Under the pieces are notes generated by a model. It made no database searches, was not told the origin of the DNA, and saw only the letters and a list, made by a program, of their open reading frames with translations. A program made the translations under genes and the position numbers. DNA of 64,000 nt from Nocardioides sp. HDW12B (GTDB lineage: Bacteria; Actinomycetota; Actinomycetes; Propionibacteriales; Nocardioidaceae), in the NCBI RefSeq assembly GCF_011299595.1, contig NZ_CP049867.1:2418001-2482000 (forward strand). Reading direction: 5' to 3'. Of this stretch, positions 50,673-59,284 are shown piece by piece; the first letter of the stretch is position 1, and the number at the start of each line of letters is the position of its first letter.

Positions 50673-52240
50673 GACGGCGCGCCCGTCCGGGCCTCGAGCG
50701 CGGCGCGCAGCTCCACCCGGTCGTCGAAGGGGTGGACCACGCCCGCGACCTCCTGGCCGGTCTCGTGCCCCTTGCCGGCCACCACCACGGTGTCGCCGGG
50801 TCCGGCCTGCGCCACGGCGTGCCGGATGGCGGCGCGACGGTCGCCCTCCTCGTGCACCTCGGCCCGGAGCGACTCGTCCGGGCCGGCCCGGCGGGCGCCG
50901 GCGAGCACCTCGCCCCGGATGGCGGCCGGGTCCTCGGTGCGGGGGTTGTCGTCGGTGACCACGAGCAGGTCGGCCAGCCGGGCGGCGACCTCGCCCATCA
51001 GCGGCCGCTTGCCGCGGTCGCGGTCACCGCCGGCGCCGAGCACCACGATGAGCCGCCCGGTGGTGCGCTCGCGCAGGCTGCTCAGGGCCGCCTCCACCGC
51101 GTCGGGCTTGTGGGCGTAGTCGACGACCGCGAGGAAGTCCTGACCGGCGTCGACGCGCTCGAGCCGGCCCGGCACCCCGCTGACCCGGGCCAGCGACTCG
51201 GCGACGAGCACCGGGTCGAGGCCGGCCTCGGCGAGCAGGGCGACCGCGCACAGCGCGTTGGAGACGTTGAAGGCGCCGGGCACCAGGATCTCGGTGCCGA
51301 CCCGGACCCCGCCGGGGCCCTCGACGACGAAGCGGGAGCCGCTGGCGGTCGCCTCGACCTCGACCGCGCGCCAGTCGGCCTCATGCTCGGGGCCGTGGTC
51401 GGGGTCGGGCGCCACGGCGTACGTCGTCATCGGGATGCGCGCCTCGGCCAGCAGCCGGCGGCCGTGCTCGTCGTCGACGTTGACCAGCCCGCGGCGGGCG
51501 CGCTCGGGGGTGAAGAGGGAGGCCTTGGCCTGGTAGTAGTCCTCGACGTCGGCGTGGAAGTCGAGGTGGTCGCGGCCGAGGTTGGTGAAGGCGGCCACGT
51601 CGAAGACCACCCCGTCGACGCGCCCCATGACCAGCGCGTGGCTGGAGACCTCCATGGCGCAGCAGCGCACCCCGCGCTCGACCATGACGGCCAGCAGCGC
51701 GTGCAGGTCGGGGGCCTCGGGGGTCGTCAGCGAGGAGGTCACGGCCTCGCCGGCGACCCGGGTGCCGATGGTGCCGACCACGCCGGCGGGCACGCCGGCC
51801 ACCTCCAGGGCGGCCTCGGCCAGGCGGGTGGTGGTGGTCTTGCCCTGGGTGCCGGTCACCGCGACCAGGGCGAGCGAGCGGGCGGGCTCGCCGTACAGCC
51901 AGGCGGCGAGGCCGCCGACCACCGCGCGCGGGTGGGCGACCACGAGCACCGGTACGCCGACCTCGGCGGCCCGGCACAGCTCCGCGCCGGCGTCGTCGGT
52001 CAGGACCGCGACGGCACCGGCCTCCACGGCGGGAGCGGCGAACCGGGCGCCGTGGGTGGTGGCTCCGGCGGCGGCGACGTAGAGGTCGCCGGGCTGCACG
52101 AGGCGGCTGTTCATGGTGACCCCGGTGAGCACCACGTCGGCGGCGTGCGCGCGGTCGTCCGGCTCCAGCGCCACCGCGAGCCGGTCGGCCACCGCGACCA
52201 GCGGGGTGCGGCGTGGAGCCACGGGACGGGTCGGGGTCAC
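50669..52240 (-). CDS. murE: UDP-MurNAc-dipeptide--diaminopimelate ligase
   Basis: The 523-aa ligase adds the third stem-peptide residue. VTGTQGKTTTTRLAEAAL is the ATP loop, and DDNPRTEDP near residue 425 is the DNPR motif that marks diaminopimelate-adding, not lysine-adding, enzymes. The wall should thus contain DAP. The start is GTG. It is separated from ftsI by 70 bases, the first clear gap in the chain from murE to ftsQ. Confidence 0.96.
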   Translation of the reverse strand: MTPTRPVAPRRTPLVAVADRLAVALEPDDRAHAADVVLTGVTMNSRLVQPGDLYVAAAGATTHGARFAAPAVEAGAVAVLTDDAGAELCRAAEVGVPVLVVAHPRAVVGGLAAWLYGEPARSLALVAVTGTQGKTTTTRLAEAALEVAGVPAGVVGTIGTRVAGEAVTSSLTTPEAPDLHALLAVMVERGVRCCAMEVSSHALVMGRVDGVVFDVAAFTNLGRDHLDFHADVEDYYQAKASLFTPERARRGLVNVDDEHGRRLLAEARIPMTTYAVAPDPDHGPEHEADWRAVEVEATASGSRFVVEGPGGVRVGTEILVPGAFNVSNALCAVALLAEAGLDPVLVAESLARVSGVPGRLERVDAGQDFLAVVDYAHKPDAVEAALSSLRERTTGRLIVVLGAGGDRDRGKRPLMGEVAARLADLLVVTDDNPRTEDPAAIRGEVLAGARRAGPDESLRAEVHEEGDRRAAIRHAVAQAGPGDTVVVAGKGHETGQEVAGVVHPFDDRVELRAALEARTGAPS

Positions 52241-52310
52241 GTCGGGAATGTACTAGAGGCGGGACCCGTCTCCGGGGGGCGTCGGGCGGTCACCGTGACG
52301 TCGGTCCCGG

Positions 52311-54215
52311 TCACTGACGGCGACGCTCCCCCGCCTGCCACGCGATGGGCAGCTGGGGCGAGGCCTTCCCGGACGGCGGGACGGCGTAGCGCTGCAGCAG
52401 GTAGGACATGATCTTGCGGAACGCCGGACCGGCCGTGCCGCCACCACCGACGTCGCCCTGCGGGTTGTGGATCACGATGTAGACGGTGAAGCGCGGGTCG
52501 TCGGCCGGGGCGAAGCCGGCGAACGAGATCACGAACTTCTCGGCGGAGTAGGAGCCGTTCTCGGCCACCTGCGCGGTGCCGGTCTTGCCCGCCACCCGGT
52601 AGCCGGCGACCTTGGCCAGCGGAGCGGTGCCCTCGTCCTCGTCGGTGACCATCTCCATCATCTTGGTGACCTGCTGCGCGGCCTCGGGGCTGATGACCTC
52701 GCGGGTCTCGGCGTGGTCGGAGCCCTGCGGGCCGAACTCGGTGTCGGCGCTGCCGAGCACCAGGCTGGGCGCCACGTAGACGCCGCCGTTGGCGATGGTG
52801 TTCACCGCCGCCGCCATCTGGGCGACGTTGACCGCGACGCCCTGGCCGAAGGCGATGTTGTCGCGCACGATCGGGCTCCACGACGAGGCGGGGGCCAGGA
52901 TGCCGGGCTGCTCGCCGTACCCCTCCAGACCGGTGCGCTTGCCGAGGCCGAAGCCGGTCAGGTAGCGGCTCAGCTGCGTCGGCGGCAGCTGGCGGGCGGC
53001 CAGGACCGTGCCGATGTTGGACGACTTGGCCAGCACGCCCGTCAGGGTGAGCGGGATGGTGCCGTGCTCCCAGTGGTCGTTGATCGGCATGCCCGAGCTG
53101 GTCAGCTGGCCCGGGACCGTGAGCCGGGTGCGCGGGGTGACGCGGCCGGCGTCGAGCAGCGCGCCCATGGTGAGCACCTTCTCGACCGAGCCCGGCTCGT
53201 AGACCTCGCGCAGCGCCCGGGAGCCGAGCAGCCGCTCGTCGATCGCGCCGGTGACGCCGTTCGGGTCGAAGGTCGGGTAGTCGGCCAGCGACAGCAGCTG
53301 GCCGGTCTGGGTGTCCATGACCACGGCCGCGCCGGACTCGGCGCCGACGTCCTCGATCGTCTGGCGCAGGATGCGCTGGGTGTACCACTGCACGTCGCGG
53401 TCGATGGTCAGCGCGACGTCGCGGCCGTCGACCGGGTCGGTGACGCTGTTGTCGCCCAGCGGGATGCGGTTGCCGCCGCCGATGTCGTAGGTCGCGGACC
53501 CGTCCTTGCCGGCCAGCAGCTTCGAGAACAGCAGCTCCGCACCGTCGGCGCCGTTGCCGGCGTCGTTGATCCAGCCGACCAGGTTGGCGCCGACGTCCTT
53601 GGCCGGGTAGCTGCGCAGCGGGTCGCGCTCGGTGTCGAGGCCCTTGTAGCCGAGCTCGGTGAGGTCGGCCACGACGTCGGTGGCCTTGGTCGACGGGATG
53701 CGGCGCGCGATGTAGCGGAAGTGGACCGAGGGGTCGGGCCAGCTGAGGTTGCGGACCGCGTCGATGTAGTCGATGCCGAGCCGCTCCTCGAGGACCGAGG
53801 CGATCTCGGCGGCGTCGTCCTTGGTCTTCGTCGGGTCGGCGACGATCATCATGCCGTCGAGCGACTCGGCCAGCGGCTCGCCGTTGCGGTCGGTGATGGT
53901 CCCCCGGGTGGCGGGCAGGATCTGCTGGACGGCGCCGACCTCACGCGCCTTGGCGGCGTACGCCGCGGCGTCGAGACCCTGCAGCTGCAGCAGCCGCGCG
54001 CCGAAGATCGAGACCACCATCGCGATCAGCAGGAATCCGATGCGCAGGCGGAGCAGCGAGGCGGTGCGGACGCGCGCGAGGTCACGCTCGCGGGACGCCT
54101 GGCGCGGCAGGCCCGAGCCGGCCGGGCCGGACCGGGCGGCCGGGCGGGCCGTGCGCGAGCGTCGCAGGGACAGGCCTCGACCGCGTGCGCCCTGTCGGCG
54201 ACCGGTGCTGGGCAT
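52311..54215 (-). CDS. ftsI: Septal transpeptidase FtsI (PBP3)
   Basis: The 634-aa class B penicillin-binding protein cross-links septal peptidoglycan with FtsW. A basic cytoplasmic start precedes one membrane segment (about 60-74). The active-site motifs are Ser343-Val-Glu-Lys, Ser398-Ser-Asn400 and Lys544-Thr-Gly. LPATRGTITDRNGEPLA starts the dimerisation domain. No PASTA domains follow. The start at 54215 has GGGAGGA seven bases upstream; a longer frame exists but lacks such a site. Confidence 0.96.
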   Translation of the reverse strand: MPSTGRRQGARGRGLSLRRSRTARPAARSGPAGSGLPRQASRERDLARVRTASLLRLRIGFLLIAMVVSIFGARLLQLQGLDAAAYAAKAREVGAVQQILPATRGTITDRNGEPLAESLDGMMIVADPTKTKDDAAEIASVLEERLGIDYIDAVRNLSWPDPSVHFRYIARRIPSTKATDVVADLTELGYKGLDTERDPLRSYPAKDVGANLVGWINDAGNGADGAELLFSKLLAGKDGSATYDIGGGNRIPLGDNSVTDPVDGRDVALTIDRDVQWYTQRILRQTIEDVGAESGAAVVMDTQTGQLLSLADYPTFDPNGVTGAIDERLLGSRALREVYEPGSVEKVLTMGALLDAGRVTPRTRLTVPGQLTSSGMPINDHWEHGTIPLTLTGVLAKSSNIGTVLAARQLPPTQLSRYLTGFGLGKRTGLEGYGEQPGILAPASSWSPIVRDNIAFGQGVAVNVAQMAAAVNTIANGGVYVAPSLVLGSADTEFGPQGSDHAETREVISPEAAQQVTKMMEMVTDEDEGTAPLAKVAGYRVAGKTGTAQVAENGSYSAEKFVISFAGFAPADDPRFTVYIVIHNPQGDVGGGGTAGPAFRKIMSYLLQRYAVPPSGKASPQLPIAWQAGERRRQ

Positions 54216-54313
54216 CCGTGCGTCCTCCCGTTCCGTCTGACCTGCCGTGTGACCCGCGGGGCCGGCGGTCGGGTGCGACCGGCGCGGCCCTCCTTTTCTA
54301 CCTGCCACGGGGC

Positions 54314-54826
54314 CTACCGCTCCGAGGGCGCGCCGTCCACGAGGTCATCGGGCGTGACCGTGGGCGCGGCCGGCATCAGCGACGCCGGACGACGGGTGGG
54401 CAGCGGGGTGAGGCGCTGGGCGTCGGCGGCGGTGGCGGGCACCGCGTTGCCGAGCGTGGAGCCGTCCTCGAGCTTGAGGAAGGCCGGGTTGGCGACCGGG
54501 ACCATGCCGAGCGAGCGCGCGCGCTGGGCGACGCGCTGCGGGTCGCGCAGGGTGTCGAGCTCCATGCGCAGCGCCTGCTCCTGGGCGTGCAGCGCGGTGG
54601 CCCGGGTCTCCAGCGTCGTGGCCTTGAAGGAGGCCTGCTGCATGTGGGTGTTGAAGACCAGCAGCCCGATCACGCCGGTGAGCATCACGAGCGCCACGAA
54701 CGCCAGGAACGGCATCCGGGGGGCCTGGTGGCGGGGTCGCGGCACCAGCGTCAGTCGCGCCCGCTCGACCGCGGTCTCGGCCAGGCGCGGGAGGCGGGTG
54801 CGGGACTGTGCCATCCAGGTGCTCAT
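54314..54826 (-). CDS. ftsL: FtsL-like septum formation initiator protein
   Basis: The 170-aa bitopic protein has a cytoplasmic start and one membrane segment (PFLAFVALVMLTGVIGLLVF, about 38-57). A coiled coil follows (ATTLETRATALHAQEQALRM), ending in LGMVPVANPAFL. This is the actinobacterial FtsL layout, in the usual place between rsmH and ftsI. FtsL with FtsB/DivIC activates FtsW-FtsI. A proline-rich tail of about 50 residues is extra. The start at 54826 has only a weak AAGGG ten bases upstream; an ATG four codons later is possible. Confidence 0.85.
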   Translation of the reverse strand: MSTWMAQSRTRLPRLAETAVERARLTLVPRPRHQAPRMPFLAFVALVMLTGVIGLLVFNTHMQQASFKATTLETRATALHAQEQALRMELDTLRDPQRVAQRARSLGMVPVANPAFLKLEDGSTLGNAVPATAADAQRLTPLPTRRPASLMPAAPTVTPDDLVDGAPSER

Positions 54827-54905
54827 CTGCGGGTGCCCTTCGTGGTGCTGGTGGTGTGTCGGTCGACTGCTGCGGGTGCGGGTGCTGGTGCTGGTGCTGG
54901 GGGTC

Positions 54906-55865
54906 TCAGGCGGCGTCGCTCGCGCGCAGCCGCTCGGCGGCGCGGACACGGACGGACTGGGCGCGGGGGTTGGCGGCGACCTCGTCGGCGGAGGCCTGCT
55001 CGGCGCCGCGGGTCAGCAGGCGCAGCTCGGGGCGCAGCGCGTCGGCGGTCACCGGCAGGTCGGCCGGCAGGTCGTCGCGGGCGCCGGCGCGGAGCGCGGC
55101 CTTGGCGAGGCGGTCCTCGAGCGAGTGGTAGGACATGACGACGATCCGGCCCCCGACCGCCAGCGAGGCGATCGCGGCGGGCAGCGCCCGGGTCAGCACG
55201 GTGAGCTCGTCGTTGACCTCGATGCGCAGGGCCTGGAAGGTGCGCTTGGCGGGGTGCCCGCCCGTGCGCCGGGTGGCGGCCGGGATGGACTCACGCACCA
55301 GCTCGGCGAGCCGCTCGGTGGAGGTGAACGGCTCCCGGGCCCGCTCGGCGACGATCCGCTGGGCGATGCGGCGGGCGAAGCGCTCCTCGCCGTACTGCGC
55401 GAGGATCCGGGTCAGCTCCCCCACCGGGTAGGTGTTGACGACCTCGGCGGCGGTGCGGCCGGCGGTCTCGTCCATCCGCATGTCCAGCGGGGCGTCCTGG
55501 GCGTAGGAGAAGCCGCGGTCGCGCAGGTCGAGCTGCATGCTCGAGACGCCGAGGTCGAAGAGCACGCCGTCGACGTGGGCGAGCCCCTGGTCGGCCAGCA
55601 CGTCGGCGATCTCGTCGTACACCGCGTGGACGCAGGTGAGGCGCTCGCCGTACGCCGCGAGCCGCTCGCCCGTGCGCGCCAGCGCCTGGGGGTCACGGTC
55701 GATGCCGATGACCCGGGCCTGCGGGCAGCGGTCGAGGACGGCCTCGGTGTGCCCGCCGAGGCCGAGCGTGGCGTCGACGAGGACGGAGCCGGGGCGCTCC
55801 AGCGCGGGCGCCACGAGGGCGACGACCCGGTCGAGCATCACCGGGACGTGGACGGCGTCGGTCAT
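54906..55865 (-). CDS. rsmH: 16S rRNA (cytosine1402-N4)-methyltransferase
   Basis: The 319-aa enzyme methylates C1402 in the decoding centre. [10 protein letters not shown] at the start, [16 protein letters not shown] (SAM binding), [26 protein letters not shown] and [13 protein letters not shown] are all RsmH signatures. It follows the 85-aa membrane gene by 6 bases. Formerly called mraW. Confidence 0.97.
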   Translation of the reverse strand: MTDAVHVPVMLDRVVALVAPALERPGSVLVDATLGLGGHTEAVLDRCPQARVIGIDRDPQALARTGERLAAYGERLTCVHAVYDEIADVLADQGLAHVDGVLFDLGVSSMQLDLRDRGFSYAQDAPLDMRMDETAGRTAAEVVNTYPVGELTRILAQYGEERFARRIAQRIVAERAREPFTSTERLAELVRESIPAATRRTGGHPAKRTFQALRIEVNDELTVLTRALPAAIASLAVGGRIVVMSYHSLEDRLAKAALRAGARDDLPADLPVTADALRPELRLLTRGAEQASADEVAANPRAQSVRVRAAERLRASDAA

Positions 55866-55871
55866 CGCGGG

Positions 55872-56129
55872 TCAGGCCGCCCAGCTCAGGGCCACCGCGG
55901 CGAGCACCGCGACCAGGGTGGAGGCTCCGGCCGAGAAGAGGACGACGCCGAGGGCGTCGCGGGCCTCGTAGCGGACCCGGCGCGAGCAGCGGCGGTTCTC
56001 CAGCGACTCGGCCCGGGCGAGGTCGACGGCCTCGGCCCAGCCGCTGCGGTCGCCGCGTCCCCGACGGTCGGCGGCGCCCTGCGGCTGCAGCGGTCCGAAG
56101 GGAGAGCGGTGGTGGGTGGTGAGGCTCAT
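55872..56129 (-). CDS. 85-aa membrane protein between mraZ and rsmH
   Basis: The product starts MSLTTHHRSPFGPLQPQG, continues with a charged middle (AEAVDLARAESLENRRCSRRVRYEARDAL) and ends with one membrane segment (VVLFSAGASTLVAVLAAVAL). The ATG follows AAGGAG by six bases, a strong signal. The 6-bp spacing to rsmH implies co-expression with division genes. No domain is recognised. The topology (short, one C-terminal membrane segment) would suit a small divisome accessory protein, but this is only inference from position. Confidence 0.7.
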   Translation of the reverse strand: MSLTTHHRSPFGPLQPQGAADRRGRGDRSGWAEAVDLARAESLENRRCSRRVRYEARDALGVVLFSAGASTLVAVLAAVALSWAA

Positions 56130-56393
56130 GCCGCTCTCCTTCGGGTCTCGCCGGGTCTCGCCGGGTGCAGGGGCCGGCTCACCGGGCCAGGTCCCCGCCC
56201 GCTCCCCCCGCGAGCCTCGGTCGCCTGGCACCGGGGAAGGTGCGCCAGGGGACCGCGATCACGGGGTGGAGCGGACGTGAGACCTCGTCCTGCGTGCCGG
56301 CTGTTGAGTTCTGTGCTGCTGGTGGTGCCGGTGGTGCGGGTGGTGCGGGGTGGAGCAGGGGTGGAGCGGTGGGGGGAAGTGGAGGGACGGGGG
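56130..56393. other. G-rich intergenic region after mraZ
   Basis: No gene was found in these 264 bases. Near mraZ, the plus strand reads GTGGTGC-type units every 10 bases (56320-56350). GTGGAG/GTGGAG/GTGGGG/GTGGAG boxes then begin at 56350, 56361, 56369 and 56379. They are like the boxes at the mraZ promoter but in the opposite orientation relative to the operon. A second promoter or a control point for rsmH and later genes could lie here. Confidence 0.45.
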
Positions 56394-56822
56394 TCAGATC
56401 CCGGGGAAGACCTCGTCGGAGAGCTCCGCGAAGGCCTCCTCCTGGCTCTCGGAGTACGCCGTCCAGGCCGCGTCGTCCCAGATCTCGAGGCGGTTCATCG
56501 CCCCGATGACCACGACGTCCTTGGTCAGCGAGGCCCAGGTCCGCAGCGTCGGCGGGATCGTGATCCGGCCCTGCTTGTCGGGTCGCTCGTCGGAGGAGGC
56601 CGAGGAGAACATGCGGACGTAGTCGCGGGTGGCCTTGTTGGAGACGGGCGCCTCGCGCAGCCGGTCGGTGATCCGCTCGATCTCCGCCTGCGGCCAGACG
56701 TAGAGGCAGTGCTCCTGACCTCGCGTCACCATCAGCCCTCCTGCCAGCTGCTCCCGGAACTTCGCCGGGAGGATCAGGCGCCCCTTCTCGTCCAGCTTCG
56801 GTGTGTAGGTGCCGAAGAACAT
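56394..56822 (-). CDS. mraZ: Transcriptional regulator MraZ
   Basis: The 142-aa protein has two AbrB-like halves, each with the DK/RGR motif: [16 protein letters not shown] and [16 protein letters not shown]. MraZ forms a ring that binds direct DNA repeats in its own promoter and controls the dcw operon. [14 protein letters not shown] at the start is typical. The ATG follows GGGAGG by six bases. Four boxes with 10-bp spacing lie immediately upstream. Confidence 0.97.
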   Translation of the reverse strand: MFFGTYTPKLDEKGRLILPAKFREQLAGGLMVTRGQEHCLYVWPQAEIERITDRLREAPVSNKATRDYVRMFSSASSDERPDKQGRITIPPTLRTWASLTKDVVVIGAMNRLEIWDDAAWTAYSESQEEAFAELSDEVFPGI

Positions 56823-56847
56823 CCGACACCTCCCTCAGCGCCTCTTC

Positions 56848-56889
56848 CTCCACTGCGCTCCACTTTACTCCACTTCCCCCCACCGTCAA
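56848..56889 (-). promoter_or_regulatory. mraZ promoter with four MraZ-type boxes
   Basis: On the minus strand, TTGACG (56884-56889) is a -35 and TAAAGT (56862-56867) a -10, 16 bp apart. GTGGGG (56878-56883) and three GTGGAG boxes (56868-56873, 56858-56863, 56848-56853) follow at exactly 10-bp steps. They overlap the spacer, -10 and start region. MraZ is known to bind several short direct repeats at its own promoter, so autorepression is the expected function. The promoter and boxes are seen directly; binding is inferred. Confidence 0.75.
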
Positions 56890-56981
56890 CGAGATTCGGC
56901 CCCACCGCGCCCCCTTTCTCGCCTTCTTTTCGGTGGTGGGGTTCACTGGACCCCGACACCCCGGACAGCAGAGGAGGGCGC

Positions 56982-57988
<1,007 letters not shown>

Positions 57989-57989
<1 letters not shown>

Positions 57990-59284
57990 TGGCAGCCTCC
58001 CGGCGGTCGAGCCTGCGCACCGCGCTGGGCTCGTTGACGCTGAGGGGGCGCGCCTTCGTCTCGGCCGGCGTCACCGCCGTGCTCTGCGGGCTCGTGTTCT
58101 CCCTCGACGACCTCAGCCGGATGGGCGTCTTCCTGCTGTCGCTGCCGCTGCTGGCCGCCGCCCTGGTCATCCGCGGCCGCCACAAGCTGGCGCTGGTGCG
58201 GTCGGTGTCGCCCCTGCGCATCGGCGTCGGGCAGAGCGCCGAGGTCAGCCTGCACCTGCGCAACGAGGGCCGCGGCCCGACCGGCCTGCTGCTGCTGGAG
58301 GAGCAGGTGCCCTACTCGGTCGGCACCCGGCCCCGCTTCGTGCTCGACCGGATGCCGCCGACGTGGGAGCGCACGGTGAGCTACCGGATCCGCTCCGACG
58401 TGCGCGGGCGCTTCACCCTCGGTCCCGTCACCGTCCGCGCGGCCGACCCCTTCGGCCTGGTCGAGCTGGACCGGGCGTTCCGCTCCACCGCGACCGTCAC
58501 CGTCACCCCGAAGGTCGTCGCGCTGCCCCCCATCAGCCTCAACGGCAGCTGGACCGGCTCGGGCGACAACCGCCCCCGCGACTTCGCCGGCGGCAGCGCC
58601 GAGGACGTGACCGTGCGGGAGTACCGCCGCGGTGACGACCTGCGCCGCGTGCACTGGCGCGCCAGCGCCCACGCCGGCGAGCTGATGGTGCGCCGCGAGG
58701 AGCAGCCCTGGCAGTCGCGCGCCACCGTCTTCATCGACAACCGGGCCCACGTGCACCGCGGCAGCGGCGCCGCCTCGTCGCTGGAGTACGCCGTCAGCGC
58801 CGCCGCCTCGATCGCCGCCCACCTGGTGCAGCGCGGCTTCCGGACCCGGCTGCTGTCGGCCAGCGGCACCTCGCTGGGCGAGGGCTGGCACGAGGCCGGG
58901 GCGACCGCCACCGACACCGGTCCCCTGCTCGAGGCCCTCGCCGTCCTCGCGCCCGAGACGGCGCAGCGGCTCGACGCCCTCGGCCCCGACGAGACCCACG
59001 CCCGCGGGCTCGTCGTCGGGATCTTCGGCGACCTCGCCGCCACCGACCAGGCGGTCGTCAACCGGCTGCGCCACGAGACCCCGAACGCGATCGCCCTGGT
59101 CCTGGACGTCGACCGCTGGTCCCGCACCCCCGGGCCGCGTCACGAGGAGCCGCCCGGTCTGCGCAGCCTCACGGCCAGCGGGTGGCGGGCGGTCGCGGCC
59201 GGACCGCAGGACCCGCTGCCGAGCAAGTGGCGCGAGGTCGGGGTCGCCGTACGCCGCTCCACGGCCGGGGAGCGGGTGTCGTGA
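57989..59284 (+). CDS. DUF58-domain membrane protein
   Basis: The 431-aa protein has two membrane segments near the N-terminus (AFVSAGVTAVLCGLVFSL and MGVFLLSLPLLAAALVI). A beta-rich part follows, and then the DUF58 core: REYRRGDDLRRVHWRASA near residue 207 and VRREEQPWQSRA. The family has a vWA-like fold and pairs with MoxR ATPases. The ATG overlaps the moxR stop by one base (TGATG). Confidence 0.92.

Noticed and set aside
52467-56980. A very long stop-free plus-strand frame (about 1,500 codons before the moxR start)
   Set aside because: It is antisense to ftsI, ftsL, rsmH and mraZ, whose products are all clearly recognised. In such GC-rich DNA the frame opposite a gene is often open. Only its last part, from 56982, is a real gene (moxR).
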